Source of the DNA: Polynucleobacter sp. VK25
GTDB taxonomy: Bacteria; Pseudomonadota; Gammaproteobacteria; Burkholderiales; Burkholderiaceae
Length of the DNA: 64,000 nt
Direction of reading: 5' to 3'
Assembly (NCBI RefSeq): GCF_018687355.1
Contig: NZ_CP061288.1
Span: 1,808,144 to 1,872,143 of the forward strand
The translations under genes and the position numbers were made by a program. The notes beneath the pieces were generated by a model. It was not told the origin of the DNA. It ran no database searches and saw nothing but the letters and a program-made list of their open reading frames with translations. This document shows positions 20,214 through 28,620 of this stretch, in pieces; position 1 is the stretch's first letter; every line of letters begins with the position of its first letter.

Positions 20214-21206
20214 ATGATAGCTAAGACTCGTGAACGTACCCTAAAGCTTGCGCGCGACACCCTCACTATTGAGGCTGCTGCACTGCAAACCATGCGTGAT
20301 CGCCTTGAGGGCGCCAATGCGGATGCCCTCGTCCTGGCGGTCGAGCTTTTACATAGCTGTAAAGGCAGAATCGTCGTTTCTGGAATTGGCAAATCGGGTC
20401 ATATTGCCCGCAAAATTGCCGCCACCTTCGCCTCTACTGGTTCCCCAGCCTTTTTTGTTCATCCTGCTGAAGCCAGCCATGGTGACTTAGGCATGGTTAC
20501 CAGAGATGATGTTTTTGTAGCTCTCTCTAACTCTGGTGAGACCGACGAACTGCTAACCATCGTTCCGATTGTGAAACGTACCGGCGCAAAACTGATTGCT
20601 CTCACTGGCGCCCCAAATTCCTCTCTCGCCAAATTGGCTGATGCGCATTTAGATACCAGCGTTGAAAAAGAAGCTTGTCCTTTAAATCTTGCGCCCACTA
20701 CTAGCACTACTGCAGCTCTAGCGATGGGCGATGCATTGGCGGTTGCCTTACTAGATGCTCGCGGTTTTGAAGCTGAAGACTTCATTCGCTCCCATCCTGG
20801 CGGCAGACTGGGTCGCAAGCAATTGATGCATGTTAGCGAAGTGATGCGTAGCTTTGCAGACACGCCAAAAATATCGATCGATGCATCACTACAAGACGCT
20901 TTGTTAGAGATGACCTCAAAACGAATGGGCATGGTGGTAATTCTAGATGCCAATAAAAAAGTATTTGGCATATTTACTGACGGTGACTTACGTCGTCTTC
21001 TAGAAAAAACAATCAATCTCGATGGCATCACACTCGAGAGCGCTACTACTGCAGACCCGCGCACTATACCTGCAGAGTTACTTGCTGAAGAAGCAATTGA
21101 GATGATGGAAAAACATCGCATCAATCATCTGGTGGTCACTGACAACAAAGGCCTTTTACTGGGCGCTTTAAATCTTCATGATTTATTTGCCGCCAAAGTC
21201 ATTTAA
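20214..21206 (+). CDS. kdsD: Arabinose-5-phosphate isomerase
   Basis: Interconverts D-ribulose 5-phosphate and D-arabinose 5-phosphate, the first step to Kdo of lipopolysaccharide. The 330 residues contain a SIS sugar-isomerase domain (about 40-175: GRIVVSGIGKSGHIARKIAA, PAFFVHPAEASHGDLGM, VALSNSGETDEL) and a CBS pair (about 205-330: MGMVVILDANKKVFGIFTDG). It leads the kdsD-kdsC-lptC-lptA-lptB run. Only 11 bases separate its ATG from the antiporter start, so its promoter must lie inside that gene. Confidence 0.96.
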   Translation: MIAKTRERTLKLARDTLTIEAAALQTMRDRLEGANADALVLAVELLHSCKGRIVVSGIGKSGHIARKIAATFASTGSPAFFVHPAEASHGDLGMVTRDDVFVALSNSGETDELLTIVPIVKRTGAKLIALTGAPNSSLAKLADAHLDTSVEKEACPLNLAPTTSTTAALAMGDALAVALLDARGFEAEDFIRSHPGGRLGRKQLMHVSEVMRSFADTPKISIDASLQDALLEMTSKRMGMVVILDANKKVFGIFTDGDLRRLLEKTINLDGITLESATTADPRTIPAELLAEEAIEMMEKHRINHLVVTDNKGLLLGALNLHDLFAAKVI

Positions 21207-21230
21207 TTTAATTAGTGATCGAAATTTTTT

Positions 21231-21803
21231 ATGCCTAGCGCTTTTACCCCTCATAACACCAACCCTCTAGCGCAATACCCACAAGCCTGGGAGCGCGCGG
21301 GTCAAGTGAAACTCCTGGTCTTGGATGTTGATGGCGTTCTCACCAACGGACAGGTTTGGATTGGTGCAGATGGCAAAGAGTCCTTAAAAGCTTTTGATAT
21401 TCAAGACGGATTAGGCATCAAGCAATTGGAGCAATGCGGTATTCCAACCGCCATTATTACTGGTCGAAATTCTAAGATGGTTTTGGCACGTTGTGATGAG
21501 CTTGGAATTAAACATGTTCATATGGGTGTTGAGAATAAAGCGATTGCATTGGCAGAAGTGATTAAATCCTTAGGGCTGACTACAGCAGATTGCGCTGTTA
21601 TGGGTGATGATTGGCCAGATATGCAAATGATGAAACATGCTGGCTTACGAATTTGTCCGGCTCAAGGACATGAGGCTGTGAAAGAGTTTGCACACCTAGT
21701 CACAACCCGTAACGGTGGCAATAGTGCGGTACGTGAAGTGTGCGACTTGATTCTGAAGGCGCAGAATCGCTATGAAGAATTGCTCAATAAAGCTCGCAGC
21801 TAA
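21231..21803 (+). CDS. kdsC: 3-deoxy-D-manno-octulosonate-8-phosphate phosphatase
   Basis: HAD-superfamily phosphatase (190 residues) releasing Kdo from Kdo 8-phosphate. Motif I is LLVLDVDGVLTNG with Asp32 and Asp34; later motifs are AIITGRNSKMV and AVMGDDWPDMQMM. A cap-less fold of this size is expected for the tetrameric KdsC family. It follows kdsD by 24 bases and precedes lptC by 3 bases, consistent with one operon. Confidence 0.96.
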   Translation: MPSAFTPHNTNPLAQYPQAWERAGQVKLLVLDVDGVLTNGQVWIGADGKESLKAFDIQDGLGIKQLEQCGIPTAIITGRNSKMVLARCDELGIKHVHMGVENKAIALAEVIKSLGLTTADCAVMGDDWPDMQMMKHAGLRICPAQGHEAVKEFAHLVTTRNGGNSAVREVCDLILKAQNRYEELLNKARS

Positions 21804-21806
21804 GTA

Positions 21807-22448
21807 ATGCAATTAAAGCCTCAACAAATCAAACTCAGCATTGGCCGCGCCCTGTTGCGCCTGATGCCCTTGATTTTGATGGGCACTCTCACACTAACAA
21901 CTTTTTGGCTTGTACAAAAAAATACTCCACCAGAGAAATCGCCCTTAGAGCGCGCACGTCTGCATGAGCCTGACTACACCATTAAAAACGGCGCACTCTC
22001 TGCCTTAAATGAGTTTGGCAATACCAAGTACCGAATTTTGGGTGTCAAAGTAACCCACTACGACGACGATGCATCGATTGATATCCTCACGCCTCGCATG
22101 CGCCTATTTCAGCCCGAGAAAGCGCCAGTGACAGTGAAGTCAGATACCGGGCATCTTGATGGTGATCTCACTATCTTGGATTTAAACGACAACGCCAGCA
22201 TCTTTCGACCAGCTCAAGCGGCAAGCGAATCACAGCCAGCCACCTTAAGAATGTTAGCCAGCTCAAGCTATTTCAAAGTACTCATTAACGATGATGTTAT
22301 TGAAACAGATCGACCAATTACGCTAGAGCAAGGCATGTCGATCATGCACTCCACTGAAGGTGGGGTGTTTAACAATATTGAACAAAGCATGGTGCTTAGC
22401 GGTCAAGTTAAAGGGCGTATTGAACGCGCGCCACGGAGCAATCCATAA
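21807..22448 (+). CDS. lptC: LptC, LPS export bridge protein
   Basis: A 213-residue bitopic protein: one N-terminal membrane helix (LMPLILMGTLTLTTFWLVQK) and a periplasmic beta-jellyroll domain with the family signature YTIKNGALSALNEFGNTKYR. LptC takes lipopolysaccharide from the LptB2FG transporter and hands it to LptA. Placement between kdsC and lptA is the standard order. The stop codon and the lptA start are separated by one base. Confidence 0.93.
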   Translation: MQLKPQQIKLSIGRALLRLMPLILMGTLTLTTFWLVQKNTPPEKSPLERARLHEPDYTIKNGALSALNEFGNTKYRILGVKVTHYDDDASIDILTPRMRLFQPEKAPVTVKSDTGHLDGDLTILDLNDNASIFRPAQAASESQPATLRMLASSSYFKVLINDDVIETDRPITLEQGMSIMHSTEGGVFNNIEQSMVLSGQVKGRIERAPRSNP

Positions 22449-22449
22449 A

Positions 22450-23022
22450 ATGCAGTCAATGAATTACTTGTTCCCACGATTTTCCCTACTTACCTGCGTT
22501 TTGCTGGGGCTCGTCAGCACTTTTTCAGTACACGCCGAAAAAGCAGATCAAGATAAGCCGGTCATCTTGGAAGCGGAAAAAGTTTCTGTAAATGATGTGA
22601 AACAGGTCTACGACCTCAATGGTCAAGTCTTACTCATCAAAGGCAGCATCATTGTTACTGGCGAAGATGGTCATATTGCTGTTGATCCTCAGGGTTATGA
22701 ATTTGTTGATGTGATCGGCACGCCCGAAGCAGTAGCGAGCTTTAGACAACGTCGTGAAGGCATTCCAGATGAATTCATGCAAGGGCGCGGTGCTCAAGTG
22801 ACTTATGATGCCAAGACAGAGTTTTTGACTCTCACTGGTGATGCCAGCCTGAAGCGCCTACTGAATATGCAAATGCTTGATCAATTGAAGGGCTGGAAAA
22901 TTGAGTACGATGACGTAAAGCAGTACTATCGGGTCGTGCCTCCCAAAGATGCAAAGCCAGAGGATCTACCCCTAGCAAGAGCCATCCTTTCACCAAGACG
23001 AAAAGCAACATTAGAGAAATGA
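22450..23022 (+). CDS. lptA: LptA, periplasmic LPS transport protein
   Basis: A 190-residue protein with a cleavable signal ([20 protein letters not shown], likely cut after SVHA) and an OstA/LptA beta-jellyroll domain ([40 protein letters not shown]). It forms the periplasmic bridge carrying LPS to LptD. I place the start at 22450, just after the lptC stop; a longer in-frame version would run into lptC and lack a signal-peptide N-terminus. A second ATG at 22459 is possible. Its stop overlaps the lptB start (ATGA). Confidence 0.93.
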   Translation: MQSMNYLFPRFSLLTCVLLGLVSTFSVHAEKADQDKPVILEAEKVSVNDVKQVYDLNGQVLLIKGSIIVTGEDGHIAVDPQGYEFVDVIGTPEAVASFRQRREGIPDEFMQGRGAQVTYDAKTEFLTLTGDASLKRLLNMQMLDQLKGWKIEYDDVKQYYRVVPPKDAKPEDLPLARAILSPRRKATLEK

Positions 23023-23786
23023 CAGCGGATTTAACTCAAGCCAATAATGCACCCACACTTAGTGCCCATAACTTACAAAAACGTTATGGCTCAAGAACTG
23101 TGGTTCGTGATGTATCCGTACAAGTTAGATGCGGAGAAGTTGTAGGCTTGCTTGGCCCTAATGGAGCAGGTAAAACCACTTCCTTCTACATGATTGTTGG
23201 GCTTGTTCCGCTTGATGGTGGAAATATTGTTTTGGATGGCACCGACATCACACACTTACCCATTCATGAACGCGCACGTATGGGTCTGTCCTATTTACCG
23301 CAAGAGGCTTCCGTATTTAGAAAGCTGAATGTAGCTGAAAATATCCAGGCAGTCCTAGAGCTCCAAGTACAAGGTGGTAAGTCTCTCAGCAAGGCTGAGA
23401 TTGCCAGCCGCCTAGATGAGCTTTTAGGGGAGCTCCAAATTAGCCACCTACGGAATAATCCAGCCCTTTCCCTGTCGGGCGGAGAGCGCAGACGCGTGGA
23501 GATTGCCAGGGCATTGGCCTCCCAACCAAAATTTATCTTGCTAGACGAACCTTTTGCCGGCGTTGACCCTATTGCCGTTGGGGAAATCCAGCGGATTGTG
23601 CGCTTCTTGCGCGACCGTCAAATTGGGGTGCTGATTACCGACCACAATGTGCGCGAAACCCTAGGCATCTGCGACCACGCTTACATCATCAGTGAAGGCA
23701 GCGTATTAGCCGAAGGGAAACCAGATCAGATTATTCAGAACGATGCCGTCAGAAGAGTCTATCTAGGCGAAAACTTCCGGATGTAA
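23019..23786 (+). CDS. lptB: LptB, LPS export ABC ATPase
   Basis: Cytoplasmic ATPase of the LptB2FGC machine (255 residues). Motifs: Walker [22 protein letters not shown]-loop [11 protein letters not shown], signature [15 protein letters not shown], Walker [13 protein letters not shown] and switch His in [10 protein letters not shown]. It overlaps lptA by 4 bases. In many relatives rpoN follows; here hpf follows after a 195-base gap without a large ORF. Confidence 0.98.
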   Translation: MTADLTQANNAPTLSAHNLQKRYGSRTVVRDVSVQVRCGEVVGLLGPNGAGKTTSFYMIVGLVPLDGGNIVLDGTDITHLPIHERARMGLSYLPQEASVFRKLNVAENIQAVLELQVQGGKSLSKAEIASRLDELLGELQISHLRNNPALSLSGGERRRVEIARALASQPKFILLDEPFAGVDPIAVGEIQRIVRFLRDRQIGVLITDHNVRETLGICDHAYIISEGSVLAEGKPDQIIQNDAVRRVYLGENFRM

Positions 23787-23981
23787 GCCCAGCAAGGCTT
23801 TCGGCTTTTTAAGCAATAAAAATTGCATTTCCCCCCTTGGTTTTCAGCAAATTCGCTGATACGCTGGAGGCTCATGGTTTATTTCTCAAAAAAAAACAGT
23901 TCACAAAATTACAGGGGCTTGCTGCGCACCCCAGGTATGACTTTGCGCACGTATCTATAGCATCTATAAAAGGAGTCGCTA
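23787..23981 (+). other. lptB-hpf intergenic region, where rpoN is usually found
   Basis: 195 bases with no gene of substance. A weak hairpin (AAGCC at 23785-23789 with GGCTT at 23803-23807, then a short T-run) may end the lptB transcript. A 28-codon ORF (23874-23960) follows a GGAGG at 23866-23870 but looks arbitrary. TATAAA at 23965-23970 merges with the hpf ribosome site AAAGGAG. No fragment recognisable as RpoN is seen. Confidence 0.5.
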
Positions 23982-24305
23982 ATGAATTTGAAAATTAATA
24001 GCCGTCATATGGAAGTTACCCCTGCCATGCGCTCTCATCTTGAGGCAGGATTGGCCAAAATTCGCAAGCACTTCGATCACGTCATTGATGCGTCCGCCTT
24101 CCTGGTAGTAGACAACGCTAAGGAGAAGGATCTTCGTCAAAGCGCCGAGATCACCATTCACCTTAAGGGTAAGGATCTGTTCGCTGAAGCACACAACGCC
24201 GATCTCTATCACGCCATGGATGCAGTGGTGGATAAATTAGAACGTCAAGTTGTAAAACACAAAGAAAAGATCCAAGATCATCATCACGAAAAGCATTTTG
24301 AGTGA
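23982..24305 (+). CDS. hpf: Ribosome hibernation-promoting factor (short HPF)
   Basis: A 107-residue sigma54-modulation/HPF-family protein that binds the 30S decoding centre and inactivates ribosomes in stationary phase. Family features are the N-terminal KINSRHMEVTPAMRSHLEAG, the AEITIHLKGKDLFAEAHNAD core and the DLYHAMDAVVDKLERQVVKH helix with a His/Lys-rich tail. The short form acts through 100S dimers together with RMF-like partners in some bacteria. AAAGGAG gives a good ribosome site. It lies in front of ptsN as in relatives. Confidence 0.95.
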   Translation: MNLKINSRHMEVTPAMRSHLEAGLAKIRKHFDHVIDASAFLVVDNAKEKDLRQSAEITIHLKGKDLFAEAHNADLYHAMDAVVDKLERQVVKHKEKIQDHHHEKHFE

Positions 24306-24338
24306 GCGATCGCGTCGGGACACCTATAATCAATTCAC

Positions 24339-24800
24339 ATGAATGCCCTGACCAATCTTTTTACTCCCGACTGCATTGCATTAGACGTCCCCGCCAAAAG
24401 CAGGGCTGATGCATTTGCAGCCGCTGGAGAACTATTCGCTAAACAAACGGGTATTGAGGCCAGCTCCGTAGTTGAGTTCCTCAATGCACGCGAAAATTTA
24501 GGCTCCACCGCACTTGGTGCTGGCGTAGCTATTCCCCATGGTCGCGTGAAAGGCTTAAAACAGCCTAGCGCTGCGTTCATGAGGCTGCAAAACCCAATTG
24601 AGTTTGCAGCTCCAGATAACGAAACAGTATCTATATTAATTTTCTTGTTGGTGCCAGAAAAAGCCACTCAACAACATTTAGAAATTTTGTCTTCGATTGC
24701 CCAGCTCTTATCTGATGCAGATGCTCGTCAGACTTTGTCGTCTGTAGCGGACCCTGTAAAAGTTTGCGAACTTTTACAGCACTGGGGTACAGCAAAATGA
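24339..24800 (+). CDS. ptsN: EIIA-Ntr, PTS nitrogen regulatory protein
   Basis: A 153-residue EIIA of the fructose/mannitol fold, part of the phosphorelay PtsP/EI-NPr/HPr-EIIA(Ntr) that controls rather than transports. The phosphorylated histidine is His67 in [14 protein letters not shown]. The stop codon overlaps the hprK start as ATGA, so the two are coupled. No dedicated PtsP or permease appears in this window; EI and HPr are at 56200-58223. Confidence 0.95.
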   Translation: MNALTNLFTPDCIALDVPAKSRADAFAAAGELFAKQTGIEASSVVEFLNARENLGSTALGAGVAIPHGRVKGLKQPSAAFMRLQNPIEFAAPDNETVSILIFLLVPEKATQQHLEILSSIAQLLSDADARQTLSSVADPVKVCELLQHWGTAK

Positions 24801-25783
24801 CGCAGCCTTTACTCCTAGACGGAGTAACTGCTCAGCAGATTTTTGATGACAATGTTTCAGATCTAAAGCTTTCTTGGATCGGCGGTCTTGAGGGTGCTGA
24901 TCGTACTTTTCCGCCTGAAGCAGTTAAGGCTGCTGCTGCTAGCTCGGACTTGGTAGGTCACTTAAACCTGATTCACCCGAGCCGCATTCAAATCTTTGGC
25001 GAGCAAGAAGTGGACTATCACGCTGCTCTAGAGCCGAAACAAAAACAAGAACAAATTGCGAGCTTGATCTCAAAGACACCTCCTTGCGTCATTGTGGCGG
25101 ACGGCAAGAGTGCGGATCCAGACTTGCAGCTCTTCTGCCAGCGCTCTTCAACACCCTTATTTACTACAGCCATTTCCGCCGCGGAAGTCATTGACCATTT
25201 ACGCACTTACCTCACCAAAATTGGTGCGCCCCAAATCACGATGCATGGCGTCTTCATGGACATCTTGGGCTTGGGCGTACTACTTACCGGCGAATCCGGG
25301 CTTGGTAAAAGTGAATTAGGTCTTGAATTGATTTCTCGTGGGCACGGATTAGTAGCAGACGATGCCGTTGACTTTGCGCGACTTGGCCCCGATTACATTG
25401 AAGGCCGTTGCCCCGTCATCTTGCGTAATCTTCTTGAAGTTCGCGGCTTAGGCCTCTTAGATATTCGCACCATCTTCGGTGAGACTGCAGTGCGCCGCAA
25501 ATTAAAGCTACGTTTAATTGTGCAACTGGTTCGTAGGAATGATGGTGAATTCGAGCGATTACCTCTTGAAGCCCAGCATATCGACGTACTAGGAATTCCC
25601 ATTCGTACAGTCAAAATTCAAGTGGCCGCAGGTCGTAACTTAGCCGTATTAGTTGAAGCTGCTGTGCGTAATACGATTTTGCAATTGCGCGGTATCGATA
25701 CGTTAAAAGAATTTATTGAACGTCAGCGCATTCAGATGAATGCCGACACTGAAACTAGCAAGTCTCAAGGTCGTTTACTTTAA
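24797..25783 (+). CDS. hprK: HPr kinase/phosphorylase
   Basis: Phosphorylates and dephosphorylates Ser46 of HPr. The 328 residues include the N-terminal domain (about 1-130) and the kinase domain with Walker [19 protein letters not shown] (165-172) and the signature region [21 protein letters not shown] chose the ATG at 24797, which overlaps the ptsN stop (ATGA); the longer version starting at 24764 would lie inside ptsN. The matching HPr in this window (57954-58223) keeps Ser46, so the enzyme has a plausible target. Confidence 0.96.
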   Translation: MTQPLLLDGVTAQQIFDDNVSDLKLSWIGGLEGADRTFPPEAVKAAAASSDLVGHLNLIHPSRIQIFGEQEVDYHAALEPKQKQEQIASLISKTPPCVIVADGKSADPDLQLFCQRSSTPLFTTAISAAEVIDHLRTYLTKIGAPQITMHGVFMDILGLGVLLTGESGLGKSELGLELISRGHGLVADDAVDFARLGPDYIEGRCPVILRNLLEVRGLGLLDIRTIFGETAVRRKLKLRLIVQLVRRNDGEFERLPLEAQHIDVLGIPIRTVKIQVAAGRNLAVLVEAAVRNTILQLRGIDTLKEFIERQRIQMNADTETSKSQGRLL

Positions 25784-25786
25784 GTT

Positions 25787-26677
25787 ATGCAGATTAATCT
25801 GATTACCGGAATCTCAGGCTCAGGTAAATCAGTAGCCCTGAGGGCTTTCGAGGATGCAGGCTATGACTGCGTAGACAATCTTCCTGTTTCACTTCTTGAG
25901 AGCCTCATCTCCACCCTTGAAAAAGAAAAGTGCGAGCAAGTGGCAGTCGCTATTGACGCACGTCGGGGTCAGACCATTGCAGACCTGCCGTCTATTCTCG
26001 AGAGCTTACGTAAAAATCACCAAGTACGAGTAGTTTTCTTAAACGCTGATACCAATACTCTCATTCAGCGCTTTTCAGAGACACGTCGACGTCACCCCCT
26101 CTCCACCAATGGCAAGCAGTCGCAATCTGCAACATTAATTGAAGCAATTGATAAAGAACGTAATCTGTTGGAGCCATTGCGTACCCAAGCCCACAGCATT
26201 GATACTAGTAACCTCCCTGCTCATGCACTACGTTCTTGGATTCAGGATCTCCTCAAAGACAAGCCAGTAGGCCTCACAGTAGTTTTTGAATCCTTCGGCT
26301 TTAAAAAAGGTGTGCCTAGCGAAGCTGACTTGGTATTTGATGTGCGCTGCCTACCCAATCCCCACTATGACAAAGTATTGCGACCACTCACCGGCAACGA
26401 CAAACCTGTAAAAGAATTTCTAGAAAAAATTCCTGAGGTAGTCAGCATGGAAACAGACATCACCCAATTTATTAACAAATGGTTGCCCCATTACATCGCC
26501 GATGGTCGGAGTTACTTAACGGTTGCTATTGGCTGTACCGGTGGTCAACACCGTTCTGTTTATCTAGTGGGTCGTCTGAGCGAACATTTCCGCGCCCAAA
26601 AAGATTTGATGGACTTGCAGCTTAATTTTTTAAATCGCCACCGCGAACTAGACTCAATCCCTGTAGCAAAAGCTTAA
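25787..26677 (+). CDS. rapZ: RapZ, RNase adapter / nucleotide-binding protein
   Basis: A 296-residue RapZ/YvcJ-family protein. Walker A is GISGSGKSVALRAFED (from residue 8), followed by YDCVDNLPVSLLESL; the C-terminal domain shows VVFESFGFKKGVPSEADLVF, DVRCLPNP and the AIGCTGGQHRSVYLVGRL block. In E. coli it senses glucosamine-6-phosphate and steers RNase E to GlmZ; in betaproteobacteria the target is not established. It follows hprK by 3 bases. The 3' end overlaps the convergent mutY coding region by 56 bases. Confidence 0.95.
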   Translation: MQINLITGISGSGKSVALRAFEDAGYDCVDNLPVSLLESLISTLEKEKCEQVAVAIDARRGQTIADLPSILESLRKNHQVRVVFLNADTNTLIQRFSETRRRHPLSTNGKQSQSATLIEAIDKERNLLEPLRTQAHSIDTSNLPAHALRSWIQDLLKDKPVGLTVVFESFGFKKGVPSEADLVFDVRCLPNPHYDKVLRPLTGNDKPVKEFLEKIPEVVSMETDITQFINKWLPHYIADGRSYLTVAIGCTGGQHRSVYLVGRLSEHFRAQKDLMDLQLNFLNRHRELDSIPVAKA

Positions 26678-27764
26678 TCGGCTGCGGCAAGCCATAGCGT
26701 CCCAATTGGCTCAGGGGTACCCACTTCAGATCTGAATTTGCAAAATTCAACTCTTTTGAGGAGCTTGCCTGCCAAATCTGCATCCACAAGCGACGATGCG
26801 TAAAGACATGTTTAATTTCATGGCTCCGAATCACTGATTTACACGCCTTACTCAGTACAGACTTTTCATCTGGCAATATAGCCGTAAATAATTCCTGGGG
26901 ACTTATCTCGACGTCTTTTGCACGAACTACTCTAGGAGTCCAAGACCCTTCAGGCAGGGACCAGAGACCGCCCCAAATAGCCTTACTAGGACGCTTTTGC
27001 AAAAGGACAGCATTACCCGAACGCATGAGCAACATATTGCAATCAAATTCAGGGGATTTTGTCTTCTGCGCTTTTTGCGGCAGCAAAAGGACTTGATCAC
27101 TTAAATTTGCCTGGCAATCTTTTGCGAATGGGCACTTTTTTTCAGAGCCCAAACACACCGGCTTGCGAGATGTGCACCAAGTGGCACCAAAGTCCATCAA
27201 TGCCTGCGTATAGACTGGCATATCAACAGGCTTAATTGGCAACAAATCAGTTGCCAAAGCCCAAAGGCGATCGTTTACCGCCTTATCCTGTATCGGTCCT
27301 TCAATTGCAAATAAACGCGCGAGAATACGTTTGACGTTGGCGTCCAAAATAGGGGCTCGCTCAAGAAAAGCAAATGCGGCAATAGCACCCGCAGTGGAGC
27401 GGCCAATACCCTTCAGCTGCTCAAGCAGAATAGGATCACTTGGAAACTGGCCGCCAAACTCCGCCATCACCTGTTTTGCGCAAGTATGTAGATTTCTAGC
27501 GCGAGAGTAGTAACCCAAACCAGCCCACTCTGCCAGTACGTCATCAAGGTCTGCAGTAGCTAATTTTTTTACCGTTGGAAAGCGTTTCATAAAACGCGGG
27601 TAGCGCTCAAGAACAGTAGCCACCTGAGTTTGCTGCAACATGATTTCTGAAACCCATACCGCATAAGGATCTCGATTACCCTGCCACGGTAAGCCAGAGC
27701 GTCCGCTGACACCATGCCAAGCAATCAACTTTGAAGCAAAGGCCTTGCTTAGCGTTTTTGACAT
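26622..27764 (-). CDS. mutY: Adenine DNA glycosylase MutY
   Basis: Removes adenine opposite 8-oxoguanine. The 380 residues show the HhH glycosylase domain (SEIMLQQTQVATVLERY with the catalytic Glu, LKGIGRSTAGAIAAFAF followed by LDANVKRIL with the catalytic Asp) and a C-terminal NUDIX-like 8-oxoG domain. The cluster cysteines read CTSRKPVCLGSEKKCPFAKDC in two blocks: C-x6-C-x6-C-x5-C rather than the usual C-x6-C-x2-C-x5-C, a four-residue expansion. It overlaps mutM by 16 bases upstream and rapZ by 56 bases at its 3' end. Confidence 0.95.
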   Translation of the reverse strand: MSKTLSKAFASKLIAWHGVSGRSGLPWQGNRDPYAVWVSEIMLQQTQVATVLERYPRFMKRFPTVKKLATADLDDVLAEWAGLGYYSRARNLHTCAKQVMAEFGGQFPSDPILLEQLKGIGRSTAGAIAAFAFLERAPILDANVKRILARLFAIEGPIQDKAVNDRLWALATDLLPIKPVDMPVYTQALMDFGATWCTSRKPVCLGSEKKCPFAKDCQANLSDQVLLLPQKAQKTKSPEFDCNMLLMRSGNAVLLQKRPSKAIWGGLWSLPEGSWTPRVVRAKDVEISPQELFTAILPDEKSVLSKACKSVIRSHEIKHVFTHRRLWMQIWQASSSKELNFANSDLKWVPLSQLGRYGLPQPIKLLLQGLSLVRGGDLKN

Positions 27765-28585
27765 TGGGGACAGAAATAAGTAGAGCGTTGACCCTGCACT
27801 ATCTGATGAATCGGTGTTTTACATACCTTGCATGGCAAGCCTTTGCGGTCATAGACTTTGGTTTGAACCATAAAGTGTCCAGGATCGCCATCGCTATTCA
27901 CAAAATCTTTTAATGAACTACCGCCAGCAGCAATGGCTTTTTTCAGTATTGATCTCACTGCCATTGCAAGACGTGAGCATTGTGGTCGCGTCAGTTTGCC
28001 TGCAGCTTTTACTGGATGAATACCAGCCTCAAACAAGCTTTCTGAACAATAAATATTGCCAACACCAACAACTGCTTGCCCCGCCAAAAGAAACTGCTTC
28101 ACAGCAATACTCCGTTTACGGGAGATTTGATACAAAATCTCTGCGCCCAACTCACCCTCAAACTCCGGAGAAAATGGCTCAACTCCAAGCTTTTGCAAAA
28201 GAGTAAATGTTTCAATCGGGCCCTTTGATTTAGGGTGCCATAAGACCGCGCCGAATTTTCGTGGGTCGTGCAAACGCAAACTCAACTTGCCAAACTCTAG
28301 CGTCACTCGATCATGAATCTTAAGAGCATCGGAACTTGGGAGCACACGTAAAGTTCCGGTCATCCCTAAATGAATCAGCAAATAGCCTGTATCCATTTCG
28401 AATAAAAGGTACTTTCCACGCCTCTCAATGGCATGCACTTTTTGCCCAGGCAAGCTTTTAGACAGGCTAGCGGGCACTGGCCAACGCAGGCGTCCATCAA
28501 TAACCTTGACGGCGCTGACCTTGCGCCCCTCGAGATGGGGAGCAATTCCTAATCGGGTGACTTCTACTTCTGGAAGTTCTGGCAT
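27749..28585 (-). CDS. mutM: Formamidopyrimidine-DNA glycosylase MutM (Fpg)
   Basis: Bifunctional glycosylase/AP lyase removing 8-oxoguanine and formamidopyrimidines (278 residues). The catalytic N-terminus MPELPEVEVTRLGI with Pro2 and Glu3 is intact, Lys in LPGQKVHAIERRGKYLLF is present, H2TH appears as GVGNIYCSESLFEAGIHP, and a zinc finger (CKVCKTPIHQ...YFCPQCQKR) ends the protein. It is read ahead of mutY with a 16-base overlap, giving a compact oxidised-guanine repair pair. Divergent from the TPR-LolB gene. Confidence 0.97.
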   Translation of the reverse strand: MPELPEVEVTRLGIAPHLEGRKVSAVKVIDGRLRWPVPASLSKSLPGQKVHAIERRGKYLLFEMDTGYLLIHLGMTGTLRVLPSSDALKIHDRVTLEFGKLSLRLHDPRKFGAVLWHPKSKGPIETFTLLQKLGVEPFSPEFEGELGAEILYQISRKRSIAVKQFLLAGQAVVGVGNIYCSESLFEAGIHPVKAAGKLTRPQCSRLAMAVRSILKKAIAAGGSSLKDFVNSDGDPGHFMVQTKVYDRKGLPCKVCKTPIHQIVQGQRSTYFCPQCQKR

Positions 28586-28620
28586 AAATGAATTGTAGAT
28601 TCGCGGATTAGAATGTGCTT

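Noticed and set aside
20459..21124. 221-codon open frame antisense to kdsD
   Set aside because: It lies wholly opposite a well-supported gene, has a low-complexity Ser/Ala/Arg composition typical of a shadow frame and no ribosome site.
22360..22449. Upstream extension of lptA
   Set aside because: Would overlap lptC and put 30 residues in front of a normal signal peptide.
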